From the NCBI RefSeq assembly GCF_023343835.1, contig NC_064433.1, forward strand, positions 32,767,214-32,831,213: a stretch of 64,000 nucleotides of DNA, written 5' to 3'. This stretch comes from Lagopus muta. Its lineage: Eukaryota > Chordata > Aves > Galliformes > Phasianidae. Made by a program: the position numbers and the translations under genes. Of the stretch, positions 38,644-51,037 are shown in pieces. The number at the start of each line of letters is the position of its first letter. Within the stretch, counting starts at the first letter, position 1. Under the pieces are notes generated by a model. The model was not told the origin of the DNA. It worked only from the letters and a program-made list of their open reading frames with translations, and searched no databases.

Positions 38644-39480
38644 GTCATTTTGTCACTCAGTGTGGGGCACAAAGTGCTGAGACAATAGCAGACTTGACCA
38701 GAGTGTGTTAACAAAGGGTGTTGTGCTGGTTTGATAATTGCTGGTTACTATATTGATTTTTTCCCTCTTTATGGAGCACTTTAAGTGACTTACCATGGAA
38801 CTGCACTGTGTAGCACCTTGCTTGCTGTTTATTTTCCCTGCTGTAGTTTTTGTCATCTCTGGGAGTGGGATTAAGGTTTTTATTTTCCTCCGCTGCGTGG
38901 CCTTGGCTTATATCATGATAAAATTGGCAGCTGAGAAATGAATGTTTTGTGTGTATTTAGCACTGCAGTCATCTGTGGGCTCTGGGAGCCATATTGTTGA
39001 TACTATTAGTAATTACAGTCTGTTTTCTCTCTTCAGGAAGCCTGGCTGTGGAAGACAGGGAAAGACACTTACCTGCAGTTCCTCATCTTCCCCTTCACCT
39101 TTTCTTCTTTCCCTACAGCTCAACAGTTAGTTATCATAGCTTTTGAGAATTTTGAGTATCTGTGGTACATTAAAACCAGTGTGCTCCTATTGCTCTGTGT
39201 ATTGCTGCGTCCTGGCCTATGCCTACCAAGCTCTGTTCAACACTACTCAGCATCCTCAAAGGGAAGAGAATACTTCCAGAAGTGATGACAATGCAGCAGA
39301 CCCCCCAGATTTTGTGATAGACTCTGTGGCAGCTCCAATTCCTGCAACAGATCCTGAAGTAGCTCCAAGCACAAGACAGACAAGAAAAAAAAAGCCATGG
39401 TGACATCATGCCCAGATGGGTTCCTGGGGCCATTTTCTCTTCCTTGTTCCAGCTGAAACTAAGACAGGTAGATGGCCATT
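38644..39480 (+). mobile_element. Truncated provirus leader / 5' internal remnant
   Basis: Immediately 3' of the LTR is TTTGTCACTCAGTGTGGGGC (38650-38669), resembling an eroded primer-binding site and leader start. About 500 bp of leader follows, then an 86-codon frame (39143-39403) starting MRILSICGTLK and ending in a basic TRQTRKKKPW, likely a piece of the 5' viral coding region. No pol or env sequence and no matching 3' LTR follow, so the provirus is truncated and not functional. The assignment relies on similarity to avian ERVL leaders recalled in general form. Confidence 0.5.
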
Positions 39481-42400
39481 AACATTATTTAATCTATATG
39501 CTATTAGGGGAACAGCAGCAGCAGAGGAACAGTGGTGAGATTATTTATTAGTTGTGCCCAAAATGAAAACATTACTGCAAAGTCTTTATTCCCTTGTCTG
39601 CCATTCTGCTTAACAGGGCACCATAAAAGTCCATGAATACACTTCTGAGTAGGAGAAGTCAATTCCTGTCTATTTGCCTCAGCAATGTGCTCAAGAAAAA
39701 ACAGGACAGATCCTGGAAAGTTGACCTTATCTGCTCTCCAGTGTGAACAAATTACTCCCCAAGGAACATCACTGTAAAGCAGAAGTCACCCGGCAAATCC
39801 CCTGCAGACATGAAGTGAAATGATCAGCATGTTCACTTTCCCCCAGGAGCAGCCCGCTGGCTCAACTCAGGGATTCCCAGTTGTGCCATGCCAGCACACT
39901 GCTGGTCTCTCATCCAGTGTTCCCATCTCCACCATCTGCTGGTAGCTTTATCCAGGTTTGGGCCCAGCCTTTACGGTGACCATCACATTAACTCCCTCTG
40001 AGGCAAAACCCAGACAAGCAGCCATTTTGATTTAACCTTCCTATGTTGCATTTACGACCAGAGTCCTATAACTGTTTTCTACAGAAAGTGTGATTTTAGT
40101 CATCAGAGACTGAGGAAGTCAAATCAGACTAACCTAAGTATACACATGAAGTCATCCTGTCTTCCATCTTCTTTTAGTGAAGATGGGGGATGATTTAAGG
40201 GTTGCATGCTGGCTAACCAGATGGAGTGACAGAGTAGAGACAGCAGTGTGAAGGCAATTCCATGAGAAAGAAGTTCCTGAGGGACTCTGTGGTCCACCTA
40301 ATCCATCTAAACAGAAAAAGTGGCAGAGCAGAGTCAGCAGTGTGAGGGCAATTCCTTAAGCGAGTTCCTGAGGGATGCTGCGGTCCACCTAATCCAGTCA
40401 TCCTCTTAAGTTGTGTAATGGCTTGAATGCTTTTCCCGTGCATTAAGAATGTGTGATTCTTGGTCCGTGATCATCTTCAAGCTGCTTGTAGTTACTTGGA
40501 GCTGCCACTGACTTTTTGAAGAGGCAATACCATAAGAATTAGGGCAGGAGGACCTCGATCTGTTTCCTATCATATGCTGGCTATGCTAACAGTAAGAAAA
40601 GCTAATGTAGATTATACAACTAGAGCTTTTTATCTGCTAACAAGAGACCCTACTAAATAGGAAAATGGTAAAAATCAGGCTTCTCATGTTAATTGTGTTG
40701 ACAGTGTTCAATCATTAGTTTAATGTCATGATCCTCAGAAGAAAAATATGAGAGGCATTTTGCAAATGGCAATCAAATTACACCCAGAAGGGTTGATTTG
40801 GTAATCAACTTCTTTTTAAAGACTGGTCTGGGGCTACATTTATGTAAATGTTTGCATCTGATGCTCATTAACATGGAGACAGCTAATAATAAATAACAAA
40901 AGGCATAGAGACAAGACATTAAATGATGCAATTTTTGTTAATATTAGGGCAGGCAAGAGGAAGTTTTGTCTCATAAAGTGAAACCACAATTCATAAGCCT
41001 ATTGAACGTGACTGATATTTGGTCTAGCAAAGCAGCAATCTCACCCACTAGTAAACAATACTATATCTGAGTTGGTTTTGCCAGTCAATACTTTAGAAGC
41101 ATAGTAGAAGTGTTGCATTCACTCAGGCATCCCAAGGGAGTAATGGCTGCAACCTGAGATCTGTCAGCTGAAAAAAAGATGGAATCCACATCAGGGTGTG
41201 ATGTTACAGCATGGTCATCACCAGAGAGCAGACTTTGGATCTGAAAGTGAGTTGTTTCCACTAGTTGCTCCTGAGTCCCATCAGAGCAAACCAATTAGCT
41301 GTCAGAAACACGAAATTTAGGGATCTATCAGGAACTGGTATCTTTGAACAGTGAAAATAATAGCAGTTTGGCTTCTTCCATGAAATGCAGACCTCCAAAA
41401 CTTTCCCAAGGGATTCTGCATGTTCGCATGCTCCATGTGCCCTCAAGATGTACATGATACATCCAAATCACACATATTCTTTGCTATTGTGTAGTATGAG
41501 CACTACTCCTAGGGCTGGTTCAATCTGGCATGCAGATATCCATCCTCAATTAGGAACCCACAGTAGTCAAAAACAGCTCTACAGTCCTAGCCGTGTTGTC
41601 AAATGCAGATCTTCCACAGTGGCCACTGAAGGTCATCTTTCAGGCCTCCAATGACAGCAATGCCCACATTTTTTTTAGGGGGAGATGGCTGTGCCTCAGG
41701 GAGAGACAGTCAGACAGACTGGTCCATCACTCAGTGGGTGTCAGTCATGAACAGTTCATGTCATGGATAACTAGTATCTAGAGAGTAGTGAGACATGCAA
41801 ACCTTTTAGCACCAATATTGTGGCAGCACACGTTGTACTAGCACAGAGGCTCAGCAGCAGGCTTGAAAAGTTGGTAAGATTTCTTGGGTAGAACAGCTAA
41901 TAAGGATTTCTATCTGATGCAGTCAAGGGAGAAGCCTGAGCAAAGCAGATAGACACTCCTCTCAGTGTTGCCAGGAATAAGACTTGCTCCTCAGAGAAGG
42001 CAATTCTAACTGCACTGATGGCTCCACTGTTCCAACTTTTGTTTTGTTAGCAAAATACTAAAGAATGAACCTCCTCCTCTGAAGAAGATCAAGTTGTGTC
42101 CATCCAACTGATTCAAGTTTTGGAAGCCAGCAGAAGACTTTGTATCATTTCCTAACCGCTGGACAGGCAGGAACAGTTGGTTCAGTGCATCTGTGCATTT
42201 ATATACAAAAGAATACATTTCTAGAAACCATAATTCAGTAGAAAAGCAGTAAATCATGAAAACTAAACATCAAAGGGAGAATTAAAGAGAATGATGCCTA
42301 GAGCAAGCATCAGAGCCCATACTGTAGGCTCTTCCAGGGTTCTGCAGGGGACTCCAGCCATAACCTACATCTTCAATATGCTGACTGCTTTAAAGGGATA

Positions 42401-45394
42401 AAAGACTGCTCTTTGCCTAGGCATGAGAAAGTGTATACAAAGAATGCTAGCTGGGTTAAATTGATGTTACTACAATTTAGAAAGAACTGAATCTTATTCC
42501 CAAATCCCACTAAGAGACGTGTAGTAATTCCTCTTCATAAATTAGAATTTTTGGGGTAACCTGAGCACAAAAAAATGTGAAAGAATGATAACTTCAGAAA
42601 AATGATTATGGATGACAGGCAGTAAAAGCCATGAACCTTTCACCTCAATAAATAGACATGATCTCAAAAGATCACACAGGTTTAGGTACAGAAAGTCGGG
42701 CTAAAGGTAAGTTCTAGTCTGTTCAGAGCAGGAAGATATGTTGAATGTTATACATTTTTCCTTCTAGTAATTAAATTATCATTCATAATCCAATCTGAAC
42801 AGAAGGTCTCTGCACTGATGTTGAACTCCTCTCTGTACTCAGTTGTCTGTGCTCAGGTCTTTGCCTACTCATGCAGCAAAACCTTTTCTTCTTTGAACTT
42901 GTCACCTGAAGTTTGGATGTGATTTATTTTCAATATCTGATGGTTCTCCTTCAACACTTTTGTGTTGAAAATCATAATGCAGAACTCTTTCACATTTATA
43001 GCTATTTTATAGTTATGTATCACTCTCGTGCAATCTTCACACTGACTTAAAACCAACTTGATTGAGCTCATTATTAACATTTTCAGCAAACTGACGTTGC
43101 AAACCAATTCTTCCCAGCACATGGTTTCTCTGGAGTTAGGAAATTGAACACTTACGATTTCAAGTTCGTATCAGGGGTTCAGCAAAATATTCTAGGGAAA
43201 TATATTTTGTGAGAGGAAATCACTATAAACTCCAAGTTTTCCCAAAGCCTTCTGATTTCAGAAACATGGGACAGGTCAGAGCAACATTAACACTGAAGCA
43301 CCTGGAGTAGAGATAACGCACTGTTAGATGACTGACTGCAGGAAACATTATTCTTTTCTGTCTGACAGAATTTTCCCTCATTGCTTAAAGCATTGCATGG
43401 TGTTTGATGTTTGGATGTAATTGTGGTTTCGACTTTAGAGATAGCATTAAAAACTCTTAAACTGAAATAAAAGTATTTCCCTGTGCAAGACTACTCCATG
43501 AATTCTCAAGTAGGAGCAAATAAGAGGAGAAAGAGGATTAAGAAGGTTCTTGGCCTATTAAAGCGCATTCATGTGTGCTATGACAAGCAAGATATTCCCA
43601 GATAATAATGGAGAACAAACCAGGATAGATTTTACAGGACAGAACCATACACCGATGCCTACTTGCCTAACCTCAGGGAAAATCTCTGCCCATATCCCAA
43701 ACCTGCCAATTAATTTAAATTGAAAGCTTGTGGCTAAGACGACTGAAAAAGCATTTTTGAGACTCCAGGATCTCTTGTCCCTGCATTTCTTCTTGTGGTT
43801 TCCAAGCAACTTTTGCTTCCTTCAGAGAAGAAATAATAATTCCTTGCTGCTAAGTGACAGTGAAACTGTCCTTTACCAGCTGAATTTTCTCCCAGTTTCT
43901 ACTTCCATCTGCACAAGAACTAAACGTTCCCAGCTATTCTATTTTTCCCTCCTCCACGAATTAATTCTCCCCTCTACCTAAAGCCCTGCATACATTTGGT
44001 CAGACACAGTTCCAGGAAAACTTCCTCAGAGAACTTTAATCAGAAGTGAAACTCAGGGAACAGGTATTCCCAAATCTTCCTGAGATCACCTGGAGGAGCC
44101 TGGAAACAAGTTTGCTCTTAAAGACTGCCTATGAGCTCAATATGGTAATCTGTCTTGTTTTGATTTGCAGCAGTAAAAACTGGTAATGCAGTTGGCTCCA
44201 GTGCATATAATTCAAAGTTATTATTCAGCCCTTGTTAAGATTTTTAGTGTCAGTTCTCTACCTGATATTAAACGATAATAAATCAGAGATTAAGGAACTT
44301 TTGTGCTATCTGCTACATGAAAATAAGAATGTGCAGTGCATTTTAACCTCAAATTATTTCACAACTACTTCTAAACTCAAAAACAGGATTGCAGGTTGAA
44401 TCCTCTTAAATTGTTAAGTCATATTATGAAGACCCATGTATGCTCATGAAAAGATTCCAGAAGTATCATCAGTCAGGAGCATTTTAATTATACACTAAAG
44501 TCATCATAACTGTCCTATTGGAAAGAGTTAGTGTCTCACAAAAAAATGAGCTGGATCAGTTAAAATGATGAAGTTCTGCAGTGCATACGCTGCATTGCTC
44601 ATTCTACAGCTGTAGCAGTAGTTTTGGACAATTCTGGGCTATTGAGATTGAACTCATCAGGCCTCATTCTCCAGAATTTTCCAGCATAAAATTCAGAGTC
44701 TTTTTGAATGTGAAGCTTGTACAGTTGTGTTCTTAAATTTCCCTTTCACCTGACTTGCCTCCACATCTTTGGTCTCTAAATACTTTGCCAAATAGTGAGG
44801 GCCAGAGAGATGCTGGTTGTAAAATGACAAGCTGTTCTTATAGCAGTCACTGCACAAACTAGGAGATATTCCCATTTGCTCATTTCAGAGAAGCAAGTGC
44901 TCCTTTGAGCTCTGACTAACATTCCTACCACAAACCTCAAATATCCTTATTGTACTATTTCTGCTTACTTAGATGCTCTGCTTTCTGCCTGGGTCTTTTC
45001 ATTCACTGCTTTTTCTTCTCTTTTGCCTACTCATAGCTCAGCTGTGAAGAAATGCAGCTATCCCTGAGGGATCCTTTTTGCTTCTTGCTTTTATGGAAAA
45101 GCCATTTCCAATATATGACAAAAAGCTGTAATCTCCCACACAAAGAGCAGCTTTCAAAATGGGAAAAATAGGGTATATGAGGTGGAGCATCTTTCTGTAT
45201 CAGTGCTGAACCTAGTTAGAGCCTTTGGTCTCCATCACACATCAGTTTTAACCTGATTTGAGAGACACACAGGGAGGCTGCTAAAAAAGCCTGTGCCTTC
45301 TGAGTCAGAGGGTGCCCGCAGTGAGTACTGAGGCTGTTATCAAAGTTAAAGATGAAAAATAGGAAATGGCTGTCATGTTAATGAAATTCTTTTG
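39481..45394. other. Long non-coding stretch
   Basis: About 5.9 kb with no recognised gene. The only structured feature I see is the 94-bp-period duplication at 40225-40405. Frames at 41085-41654 on both strands have no recognisable domain. Confidence 0.45.
40225..40405. repeat. Two-copy tandem duplication, period about 94 bp
   Basis: Copy 1 starts at 40225 (AGTGACAGAGTAGAGACAGC) and copy 2 at 40319 (AGTGGCAGAGCAGAGTCAGC). Both continue through CAGCAGTGTGA.GGCAATTCC, GTTCCTGAGGGA and GGTCCACCTAATCCA. There are several substitutions and a short indel between copies, so the duplication is not very recent. Confidence 0.88.
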
Positions 45395-45715
45395 GAATTA
45401 TTAATAAGAGACCGAGCTTCCATTTTATCAAGGAAGATAATAGACTAAAATCCTCAAGTTGCACCAGGATTGATATTAGGAAAAATTTCTCCTCCAAAAG
45501 AGGTGTCAGGCACTGGAATGGGCTGCCCAGGGAAGTGGTTGAGTCACCATCCCTGAAGGTGTCCAAGAAACATGTAGATGTTGTAATAAGGGACATGGAT
45601 TAGTGAAGGAGTATTGGTGATTGGTGGATTGTATTGGATATTGGTGGTATTGGTCTAGATGATCTTGGAGGTCTTATCCAACCTTGGTGATTCTATGATT
45701 CTATGATTGTATGAA
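45395..45715 (+). mobile_element. CR1 LINE 3' fragment
   Basis: Contains GGCACTGGAATGGGCTGCCC, GGAAGTGGTTGAGTCACCATC, GGGACATGGATTAG and AGGTCTTATCCAACCTTGG, then TTCTATGATTCTATGATTG. This is the last part of ORF2, the 3' UTR and the octamer tail of CR1. Confidence 0.9.
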
Positions 45716-47864
45716 TCTAAAGATAGAAGGTGCTCAGAAAGCTGAGTGTTGTCACACTGAATTCTATGAAGGCTCTAGGGGACTCTAAAACCCAGAAGAG
45801 ACAAATTCTGTTGTTTTGCCTGAGATACTCTGATTGGTGAGCATTAATGGGAGCCCCTTGACTGCTTCAAGGAGGCCTGTGTGTGGTTCAGGAGAGTAGT
45901 TTTCATATAGAAGATGTCAGTTCCTTTTGTCTGATCTGGGAGAAGACATTCCACTACACACCAGCTCCCAGTCCAGTGGTCACACACCCCAAGTGGGCTT
46001 GCAGCTCCTGTAGCAAGGATGTCTTCCAGTGCTAGCTAGCTAGGGGGGGAAAAAGATGTCCCAGATTCCAGTTATGTAAAAGCTCATAAAGATTATGTCT
46101 TGTCTAGATAAGATGGTACATTCCGTGTCAAAGCTGCTCTCTTTAGCTCTGATTGTTAAGGAAATGAGGGGTAGAAGATCATGGTGCTTGTACCTGTTTA
46201 TCTCCCAGATGAATTAGTGGGTCCAGTACAGCAAGTTTGGCAGAGGAGTAGGACCTCAAAGATACAACTTGGTCCTTCACTTCCTATAAATAGGTATCTA
46301 GGTATTTAAAGCAGACTGAGTGATAGATAGCTGAGATTCTATGAGAAGCAATCCATTCAGGAGGGATATACTACAAACAAGTGCAGGAGAATGTTCTCTT
46401 GAGCTCATTTGCAGACTATGGTGGAGAATCTGAAGATAACAAGCTCATCAAAAGGAAGTTAGAAATCCTGCAGCATCACTGCTAAATCAACCATTTGCAT
46501 ATCAAGAGAATCTTCTGATCTCTTCTGATCTTGACCAACAACGATGTTGACAATAAATAAAGCAAAACAAAAAAACAAATCAAGATCTAGTGGAAGCCAA
46601 TCTGCCAAATAGAGCTGATATATGCATTGTCCCGACCCCTAGCAGTTCAGGCAGTTCTCAGTGTCATGGTGAACAAATGCATTTCATTTCCTCTCAACCT
46701 CCAAAGTGACCTGCTCTAAAGACTCCTTCCAGTAGCTAAACCCATCCATAATAATTCTTCCTGCATCACTTGGAGGCTGGAGGATGCTAGGCTAAGTGCT
46801 GCATCATCCTTCTAGCCGCAAGATTCTTCAGTGTTAGCTCCATACCTAGGACTTTACCACTGAATACCAAAGTTTTGATGCTCCTTCATGTTTGGATGAT
46901 AAAGAAAAATGTTTCAGTGCCACATTGTCTCAGTGAGAACAGTCAGAGATTTTGCTGAGTTTCACAAAGCACTTCAGAAATTCCAAAAACAGCTCCAAAA
47001 GTTTCAAATTTTTGTGAAACAATGTGTCCAAAGGGAAGGCAAATAAGAGACCTTGTCTATCTCCGCACCCTACAGCTGACCATGATAGAGTTACATATAA
47101 TTCAAATAGTTTGAAATGTAATGATTACATTTATCTACTTTTTTATTGCTCCCTTTCACTGATTCCTTTGTTTCTGCATCGAGCAACATTGCATTAATTA
47201 ACAATACAAAACATTATTTTAGAAAAATCTGTAATTATCTTGCCCTGTTGCGCTAATCATTAAGGAGATTTGAATTATGGCTTTAAGCAAAGGACTTGAA
47301 AAATTAATCTCTGCTGCATTTCAGACAAGTTCTCCCAAGTTAACCCCACTGTATGAAAAGCTTCCACACAAAAAATGTGGGCTGACCCATACGTTTCCAT
47401 GTATTAATGGGGGCCAAAGAGCAATATCAGCATTCCCAACAGACCCCAAACTGTCTTGTGTGTTGATAATTTCTTGTATTGACCAACATATAACTAATCC
47501 TTGCTGGCTAACAGGAACAAAGTACGTCCAGAAAGCAGAAAGCTTGGTAAACACCAATGCAGTGAGTCAGTCAACATGCATTTATTTCTATAAATGTTAA
47601 AGGGCCAAGGAATCTTGTCAGAAAGTAAGACGATTTTAAAGTAATAGTATCATAAATAAAAGCAAAGATAAATATAGCAGCAACCCATTACTATAAACTG
47701 ATTTGCAGCCCAATGATGGAAAATACCTTAAACCACAGGAACAGTCCTTATTGTGCTGTGCTCCTTAGGACTGTTAGTAGGAGAGGGGCAACATTTCTAT
47801 TATTCTGTCATTTGTATTTGTCATTCGTAGAAAACAAACTTTAAAATAATGAAAGATCTATGAG
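45716..47864. other. Non-coding stretch
   Basis: About 2.1 kb with no recognised element. The 107-codon frame at 47277-47600 has no family signature. A small 10-bp direct repeat (TCTTCTGATC) lies near 46500-46520. Confidence 0.45.
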
Positions 47865-48403
47865 TGCTGCTTCAAAAGTACTGACTTTTATTATACATTA
47901 TTATTATTATATTGCCCCACAACATCAGAGATGGATGTTGGTGGTATGGCAATAGAGATTGAATCTTCCCACCAGTATTCCATTCCATTTTGATGCCACG
48001 TGGCAGATGGCAGCAGAGGGGCACCCTGACACAATGGCGTCTGACATGGAAGTGTGCACAAAGCAAAGGTGTGCCACTAAATTCCTCCATGCAGAAAAAA
48101 TTGTACCCACTGACATTCATGGATGCCTGCTGAACGTTTCTGGAGATCAAACAGTGGATGTGAGCACAGTGAGGCAGTGAGTGCTGCATTTCAGCAGTGA
48201 CAACAGGGACAGTGGGTTCTCTTCACTGGTGCAGATTTTGATGAGCGTGGCACACAGGCTCTTGTTGATTGCTGGGGAAAAGGCAAATCTAATGGTGGTG
48301 ACTGTGTTGAAAAACAGTGTTTTGTAGATGAAAATTCACTCTATCAGATGGAGTTGTTTCCATGTAAATAAACAGCAGGCATTACTTTCGGAGCAACTTA
48401 CAT
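47865..48403 (+). mobile_element. Mariner/Tc1-type DNA transposon remnant (Galluhop-like), internally deleted with both ends
   Basis: The left end, AGTGCTGCTTCAAAAGTACTG (about 47868), pairs with the inverted right end near 48366-48400, whose reverse complement reads AGTTGCTCCGAAAGTAATGC. Both ends abut TA, the mariner target. Between them is a decayed transposase N-terminal region: the frame at 47959-48180 contains VDVSTVRQ, a helix-turn-helix-like segment of mariner transposases, then a stop. The element is about 0.54 kb, less than half of a usual 1.2-1.3 kb mariner, so the catalytic DDD region is missing. It is non-autonomous. Confidence 0.75.
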
Positions 48404-49832
48404 ATTTATATCAAAGGTACTATGAAAGAAATGTTAAGAATAACCTCTATATTCATCCTTACCCACATACCTATGCTTTAAATATTTTTATCCACTGTAA
48501 GTATTGGAAAAAGAGAAGGAAAAGGAAGAAATTGTCAGTGGGACCATAAAGGTGGACTTTGATAACCAGCAGCTTGTTAGGACACAGTCTGACTGGTGTA
48601 CAGAGGATGAAGGGTTTTGAACACAGGCACCGCATTTGCCACAATACAGCTACATGACAAATATTCTGTGGCTGATATACCCCATTTCTTCAACACTTTT
48701 AAGAATAATTTAATGTTCAAGAGAATGAGCTGATGTAACTTTCCATCACTGTATCTGACACTGTTCCGCTGGGAGCTGACAGGTTAGTTAAGTACACTCA
48801 GTAACTTCTCAGGCCAATTAAAATATGTGCAGAAATTTCGAAATGGGCAGGAGAAAATGTCAAGATTTCCCATGAAAGAGCCAATCTGAAGAGAGTAGTT
48901 GAGAGTTTAGGCATACAACAAACAAAGAAGTCTCATAGGATGACACTACCATAGGGATAAGGGAGAGCTGACAATTTGCACAGATAAGGGAGAGAATGCT
49001 TTTGGAAAATTCCATAAAAACGTGGATATTGTGCAGTAATACTCAAACCAGTAATAGGATAGCAAAGCAAATTACTACCTCAAAGACCTCTCCTTTCTTT
49101 ATTTAAAAACAGAAAATAGACAATGCTTGGCAGTCTCACATTGCAGAAAAGTAAAGGAAGGCTTTCACAGGATTTTTAATGCATGCATTCGCTTATTTAT
49201 TTCACAAAATCAAACAGCGAGAAACAGTTTAAGTCCTCTTAAATAGCAGCATGGATGGCTCAGATGCCTAAAGAGGGGAGAATCTGCTCTCAGCACGAGC
49301 CAATTTTATTAATAAATGTTGACACAGGGATTCTTGCCAATATGTTTGGCAAATAAAGAAAAGCGAGTATATCAGGGTTACGTGCAGCCAAATAAAACAG
49401 GAGCTGTAGTTTTCTGACTTTCTGCAAAGTGCAGTAAGAAGACCCTTGAGTGATACTTAACGTTCAGGAAAAAGCCTCTCAGGGTATTTTAGGCTCTGTA
49501 TACAAGACTACCTCCTCTGTTGTTATGCACTGAAAAGAGAGTGATAACCTGTCTTTGTGGTTTAGATCCTAGATACTCAAATCATATTGGCATATGCAGA
49601 GTAAACATCGTTCTTGCCTAAAGCAAATAAAAAATCTTTTGACCAGCAGAACTGGCACTGAAGTACAGGGACTGAAGAAAAAAAATATCTCTCTGAAGGT
49701 ATGGTGAAGATTCAAATTTCTGTCTTAACAACGACAGAATTGCTGATTTAGAGAGTGAGAATATTTTAAATAGATTTAAGCATATAGAAAATACCTGGCA
49801 AGTTGCTCTCTGTACCCCTTCGGGACATATAT
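48404..49832. other. Non-coding stretch
   Basis: About 1.4 kb of AT-rich sequence with no recognised gene or transposon family. Confidence 0.45.
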
Positions 49833-49960
49833 CTAGAATCATAGAATCATTAAGATTGGAAAAGACCTCTAAGGTCATCTAGTTCAACTGTCTACCTGCC
49901 ACCAATATTACCTACAAAACCATACCCCTGGATATTACATCTCCACAGTTTGTGAACATG
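49833..49960 (-). mobile_element. CR1 LINE 3' fragment, reverse orientation
   Basis: TAGAATCATAGAATCATTAAG is followed by TTGGAAAAGACCTCTAAGGTC and ATCTAGTTCAACTG, the inverted CR1 terminus. Truncated after roughly 130 bp. Confidence 0.87.
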
Positions 49961-50139
49961 AATCTGAATCACAGATTCATGCCCCGGAAATACCCTAGAC
50001 CTTCTTACACAAGGAACAAATGTCGTTAGACTCAGAACGTTGCTTCATGCAGACAATTGCTACTTTTTATATAACACCCTCTCATTTTCATTACATGCAA
50101 CATTAGCCTTGATAGATCACAGCTTTAATTCAGTTCCCA

Positions 50140-50330
50140 TTCTCATTGCTGATTCAATGCCCAAGAAAGTTGCGGATGCCCCATCCCTGTGGGCATTCAA
50201 GGCCAGGCTGGATGTGGCTCTGGGCAGCCTGATCTGGTGGTTGGCAACCCTGCACATAGCAGGGGGTTTGAAACTAGATGATCATTGTGGTCCTTTTCAA
50301 CCCAGGCCATTCTATGTTTCTATGATCCCC
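50140..50330 (+). mobile_element. CR1 LINE 3' fragment
   Basis: Contains GTGGGCATTCAAGGCCAGGC, TGGATGTGGCTCTGGGCAGCC and GGTTGGCAACCCTGC, then ATTCTATGTTTCTATGAT. Typical CR1 3' UTR and tail. Confidence 0.88.
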
Positions 50331-51037
50331 CAATCATCCACTCTATCCAGATTCTCTCAAATCTAGGGTTAACCAGGCAGCCTCTGGCAGGGAAACATGG
50401 TGTTTGAGGGTAAATCTGAACAAGTTTCACTCCTACCATCTGAGGCTGTCCTTCAGCATCATCCCAGGAAGTCCTCCAATTCACTGATCTCTGCCATTGG
50501 CCAGGATATAATAAGAATTTCCTAGCTTTTTTGAAAGCAAAACAGGAAAAATAAATGTGTTTTATCAGTCAAAATATCACATCCAATTTTACTCTTGTGA
50601 AATGTTCTTTTAAAAACATAAAAGATAGTAATCCAAAGAATGTCAGTCCCTTCTGTGTCACCATATAAGTATTGTGCCTGACATTTTGAGAACGAGTGAG
50701 TAACCCCCCACTATGGAAAAAAACAACCGTTTTAACAGCAGATAAATATGCTCATTCTCTCCTAACTTTTCTGCACATGGGAAACAGGCACAGCTATTCC
50801 TTTGCTTTACTATTCTTGAATAATAGCCTGTGCCCCTACCATCAAGGCAGCAATCGATTAACTTACTGAATTGTTAGCCAAATTTAATCTGTTTTCATTT
50901 TTTGTCATCATTCATTCCAAGGCAGAGATGCTCATTAAATCCTTCTTCTGACAAGTGATGGATACAAGCACAAGAGTTTACTTAATGATCCAATCTTCCC
51001 CTGTGAGTATCCCAACCATTACTATTCCAGTCAGAGC
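50331..51037. other. Non-coding spacer before the best-preserved CR1 copy
   Basis: About 700 bp without recognised features. Confidence 0.45.
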
